Program-made: the position numbers and the translations under genes
Part shown: piece by piece, positions 61,766 through 64,000 of the stretch
Numbering within the stretch: position 1 is the stretch's first letter
How the letters are laid out: the number at the start of each line of letters is the position of its first letter
Source: Oscillatoria nigro-viridis PCC 7112
GTDB lineage: Bacteria; Cyanobacteriota; Cyanobacteriia; Cyanobacteriales; Microcoleaceae
Reading direction: 5' to 3'
Length of the DNA: 64,000 nt
Assembly (NCBI RefSeq): GCF_000317475.1
Contig: NC_019729.1
Span: 1,254,501-1,318,500 of the forward strand
Notes under the pieces: generated by a model
Database searches by the model: none
The model's input: the letters and a program-made list of their open reading frames with translations, nothing else
Told to the model about the DNA's origin: nothing

Positions 61766-64000
61766 ATGTTATTGAAAAGTCTGAGCAGTTGTGTGATGAA
61801 AAGCTCGCCCAAGATGTCACTAAGCCTAGTCTTGTTGATACCGCTGGTGGTGCAAATTTCCGTAGCAGTCGGCGTGACTGGATGGCTGTCGTTTCGCAAC
61901 GGCCAGAAAGCCGTCAATGACCTTGCTACCAGGTTAAGCTTGGAAGTTGCAGCCAGGACGAAAGAAAATTTCCGCAGTTTTGGGGATATGTCTCATTTAT
62001 TCCTACAAATGAATACTGCTGCGATCGCCTCTGGCAACTTAGACCCGGAAGACTTCCCCAATTTAGAGCGCTATTTGTGGAACCAGACCAAGCTGAGCGA
62101 TCGAACTACAACCATCTACTACGGCGACGAACAGGGCAGATTCCTCTTACTCAAGCGAGAAGCAGAAGACTTAGTATACATCAGAGACGAATCAACCGCT
62201 CCAAACCGCCAAATTTATCGCCTAGATAGCCAAGGAAATCGCACTAAGCTAATCCAAACCGTCCCCTATGACCCCCGTACTAGACCGTGGTACCAAGCTG
62301 CCAAACAGTCAGGAAAAGCCACCTGGTCTCCCATCTACGTCTTCGCAGCATCGCCAGTGCTCGGCATTACGCCGGTGATGCCCATCTACAGCCAAACGGG
62401 CAGCCTGCAGGGGGTACTGGCAATTGACCTGACTCTTTCTCAAATCAGCGATTTTCTCAAAAGCATCAAAATTAGCCCGTCGGGACAAGTTTTTGCGATC
62501 GAACGCAGCGGGAAAATAGTCGGCAGTTCCACAGACGAATTGCCCTTTGTCAAGGACAAAGACGGACAAAAACGGCTGTTGGCGACACAGAGCAAAAATT
62601 TGCTAATTCGATCGTCTTCCACATACTTGCAACAACGATTTGGTAGTTTTGAAAAAATTGACAGCCAAGGACAGTTTACCTTCGATATAGACGGCAAACG
62701 TCAATTTATTACCGTTGCTCCCCTGCAAGACGGCCGCGGTCTCGATTGGCTGATTGTAGTCGCAATCCCGGAAGCAGACTTTATGGAGCAAATTAACGCC
62801 AACACTCGCACAACTATCTTATTGTGCTTTTTTGCCTTCGTACTGGCGATCGTCCTCGGAATTTTTACCTCTCGCTGGGTTGTCAAACCGATTACCCGAT
62901 TGCTGGAAGCTTCCAAAGCTTTAACAAAAATGTCGGAATCATCCGACTTCACATCCTCGGAATTAGACAGGGAAGTCGAAGTTCAAGGCGTCAACGAACT
63001 CGGTCTCCTAGCTCAGTCTTTCAACCAAATGGCCAGACAATTGCGATCGTCTTTTGTTGCCCTAGAACAAACCAACTCTAGTTTAGAACAGCGAGTAGCA
63101 GAGCGAACGGCAGAACTCGAAGCCGCCGAAGCAGAATTGCGGGCTTTGTTTGCAGCAATGAACGAATTAATTATAGTTGTGGATGCCAACGGCCGCTATT
63201 TAAAAATCGCGCCCACAAATATATCCCTGCTCTACAAACCAGCCGAGGAATTACTGGGCAAAACTGTAGCAGACCTGTTTCCCCAAGCTACAGCAGACAA
63301 TTTTATCAACCACATTCGAGCAGCTTTAGATACTCGGCAAACTGTCAGCATCGAGTACGATTTAACCATTGACGACCGCCAAGTTTGTTTTGCCGCCAGT
63401 GTTTCGCCGCTTTCAGAAGCATCGGTAATTTGGGTGGCCCGCGATATTACCGAACAGAAGCGAGCCGAATCGGCGCGACGCCAAAGGCAAAAACAATTGC
63501 TCAAACAAAATACCGTTTTGGTAGAATTGGCAAGAAATAAAGCGCTGTATCGAGGCGATTTGCAAGTAGCTTTGAGGCAAATCACCGAAGCGGCCGCTCA
63601 TACCCTAGATGCAGAACGATCCGGAGCTTGGTTGTACGATGAAAGCCGATCGAAACTGCAATGTCTCGACCAATTTCACCGCAGCAGCGAACAGCATGAA
63701 GAAGGCGCAGAAGTGGCCGCAGCAGACTATCCAGCTTATTTTAAAGCTTTGGAAGAACACCGGACGATCGCAGCAGACGACGCTCTTTCAGATATTAGAA
63801 CCAGAGAATTTGTGGCATCTTACTTTACAGTAATCGGCATCAAATCTACCTTAGATGCGCCGGTGCGGCTGGGAGGACAAACAGTCGGAGTCATCTGTAT
63901 CGAACAAGTGGGAACTACTCGCAACTGGACATTAGAAGAACAAAATTTTGCTGCTTCCCTGGCAGATTTAATATCATTGGCGATCGAAGCCAGCGAGCGC
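61766..64000 (+). CDS. dCache-HAMP-PAS-GAF sensor protein, 3' end outside window
   Basis: 745 codons are open to the right edge without a stop. Start ATG at 61766 (MLLKSLSSCVMKSSPKMSLS) or 61796. A first membrane helix (about 17-36, LVLLIPLVVQISVAVGVTGW) is followed by a periplasmic dCache sensor (about 40-345: YDPRTRPWYQAAKQSGKATW, VMPIYSQTGSLQGVLAIDLT), a second helix (about 350-370, TTILLCFFAFVLAIVLGIF), HAMP (VVKPITRLLEASKAL), coiled coil, PAS (about 455-570, ending VIWVARDITEQK) and GAF (from about 590). A kinase domain is expected beyond the edge. The PAS resembles the one at the left edge gene (DITARK). Confidence 0.93.
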   Translation, partial: MLLKSLSSCVMKSSPKMSLSLVLLIPLVVQISVAVGVTGWLSFRNGQKAVNDLATRLSLEVAARTKENFRSFGDMSHLFLQMNTAAIASGNLDPEDFPNLERYLWNQTKLSDRTTTIYYGDEQGRFLLLKREAEDLVYIRDESTAPNRQIYRLDSQGNRTKLIQTVPYDPRTRPWYQAAKQSGKATWSPIYVFAASPVLGITPVMPIYSQTGSLQGVLAIDLTLSQISDFLKSIKISPSGQVFAIERSGKIVGSSTDELPFVKDKDGQKRLLATQSKNLLIRSSSTYLQQRFGSFEKIDSQGQFTFDIDGKRQFITVAPLQDGRGLDWLIVVAIPEADFMEQINANTRTTILLCFFAFVLAIVLGIFTSRWVVKPITRLLEASKALTKMSESSDFTSSELDREVEVQGVNELGLLAQSFNQMARQLRSSFVALEQTNSSLEQRVAERTAELEAAEAELRALFAAMNELIIVVDANGRYLKIAPTNISLLYKPAEELLGKTVADLFPQATADNFINHIRAALDTRQTVSIEYDLTIDDRQVCFAASVSPLSEASVIWVARDITEQKRAESARRQRQKQLLKQNTVLVELARNKALYRGDLQVALRQITEAAAHTLDAERSGAWLYDESRSKLQCLDQFHRSSEQHEEGAEVAAADYPAYFKALEEHRTIAADDALSDIRTREFVASYFTVIGIKSTLDAPVRLGGQTVGVICIEQVGTTRNWTLEEQNFAASLADLISLAIEASER

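Overview
The window looks like chromosomal DNA of a filamentous, non-heterocystous cyanobacterium of the Microcoleus/Oscillatoria group. The evidence is frequent GCGATCGC (HIP1) octamers, many short tandem heptamer repeats such as (ATCTAAA)n and (CAGTCAT)n, many palindromic dispersed repeats, and proteins typical of cyanobacteria (CoaR/CoaT, DUF2862, Uma2 nucleases, a CHASE2 cyclase). Genus-level placement is inference. Coding density is moderate and genes are mostly single or in pairs. No rRNA or tRNA gene was found.

Layout. 0-3.3 kb: the 3' part of a PAS/GAF sensor histidine kinase, then a response-regulator/kinase hybrid. 3.3-11 kb: an FAD oxidoreductase, a DUF2231 membrane protein, a pentapeptide-repeat protein, a secreted VIT-vWA protein and an Rpn-type nuclease. 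11-22.2 kb: mostly housekeeping, with CTP synthase (pyrG), a ROK glucokinase, an MltA-like lytic transglycosylase with a small overlapping partner, and the carbamoyl-phosphate synthase large subunit (carB). Several repeat-rich gaps include a 260-bp MITE-like element and a structured leader.

22-33 kb is the accessory region. A TerY-type vWA protein, a PP2C phosphatase and a protein kinase with a zinc-knuckle and a glycine-rich membrane tail form what looks like a dispersed TerY-P triad. Between phosphatase and kinase lie a multi-spanning membrane protein, an unrecognised 230-aa protein, and a 588-aa protein. The last seems to join two degenerate RNase III-like domains to a C-terminal helical domain like that of cyanobacterial NACHT conflict proteins. 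A 13-repeat CRISPR array without cas genes follows, and one of its repeats is split by a 123-bp MITE with TA target duplication. Next is an MgtC/SapB gene behind a triple Pho-box-like site.

33.5-37.5 kb: a divergent cobalt-resistance pair, coaR and coaT, separated by three copies of a palindromic ~220-bp repeat, with a MerR-type promoter next to coaT. 37.7-49.9 kb: an EF-G-like GTPase lacking the catalytic His, an ArsA-like ATPase, a FecR protein plus CHASE2 adenylate cyclase, a glutaminase and a DUF218 protein. 50-61 kb: a two-domain polyphosphate:AMP phosphotransferase, a GNAT acetyltransferase, an ABC-2 exporter pair, a frameshifted TnpB, a Pro/Asn-rich secreted protein and an OppB/DppB permease. 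The right edge holds the 5' two thirds of a dCache-HAMP-PAS-GAF sensor whose stop codon is outside the window.
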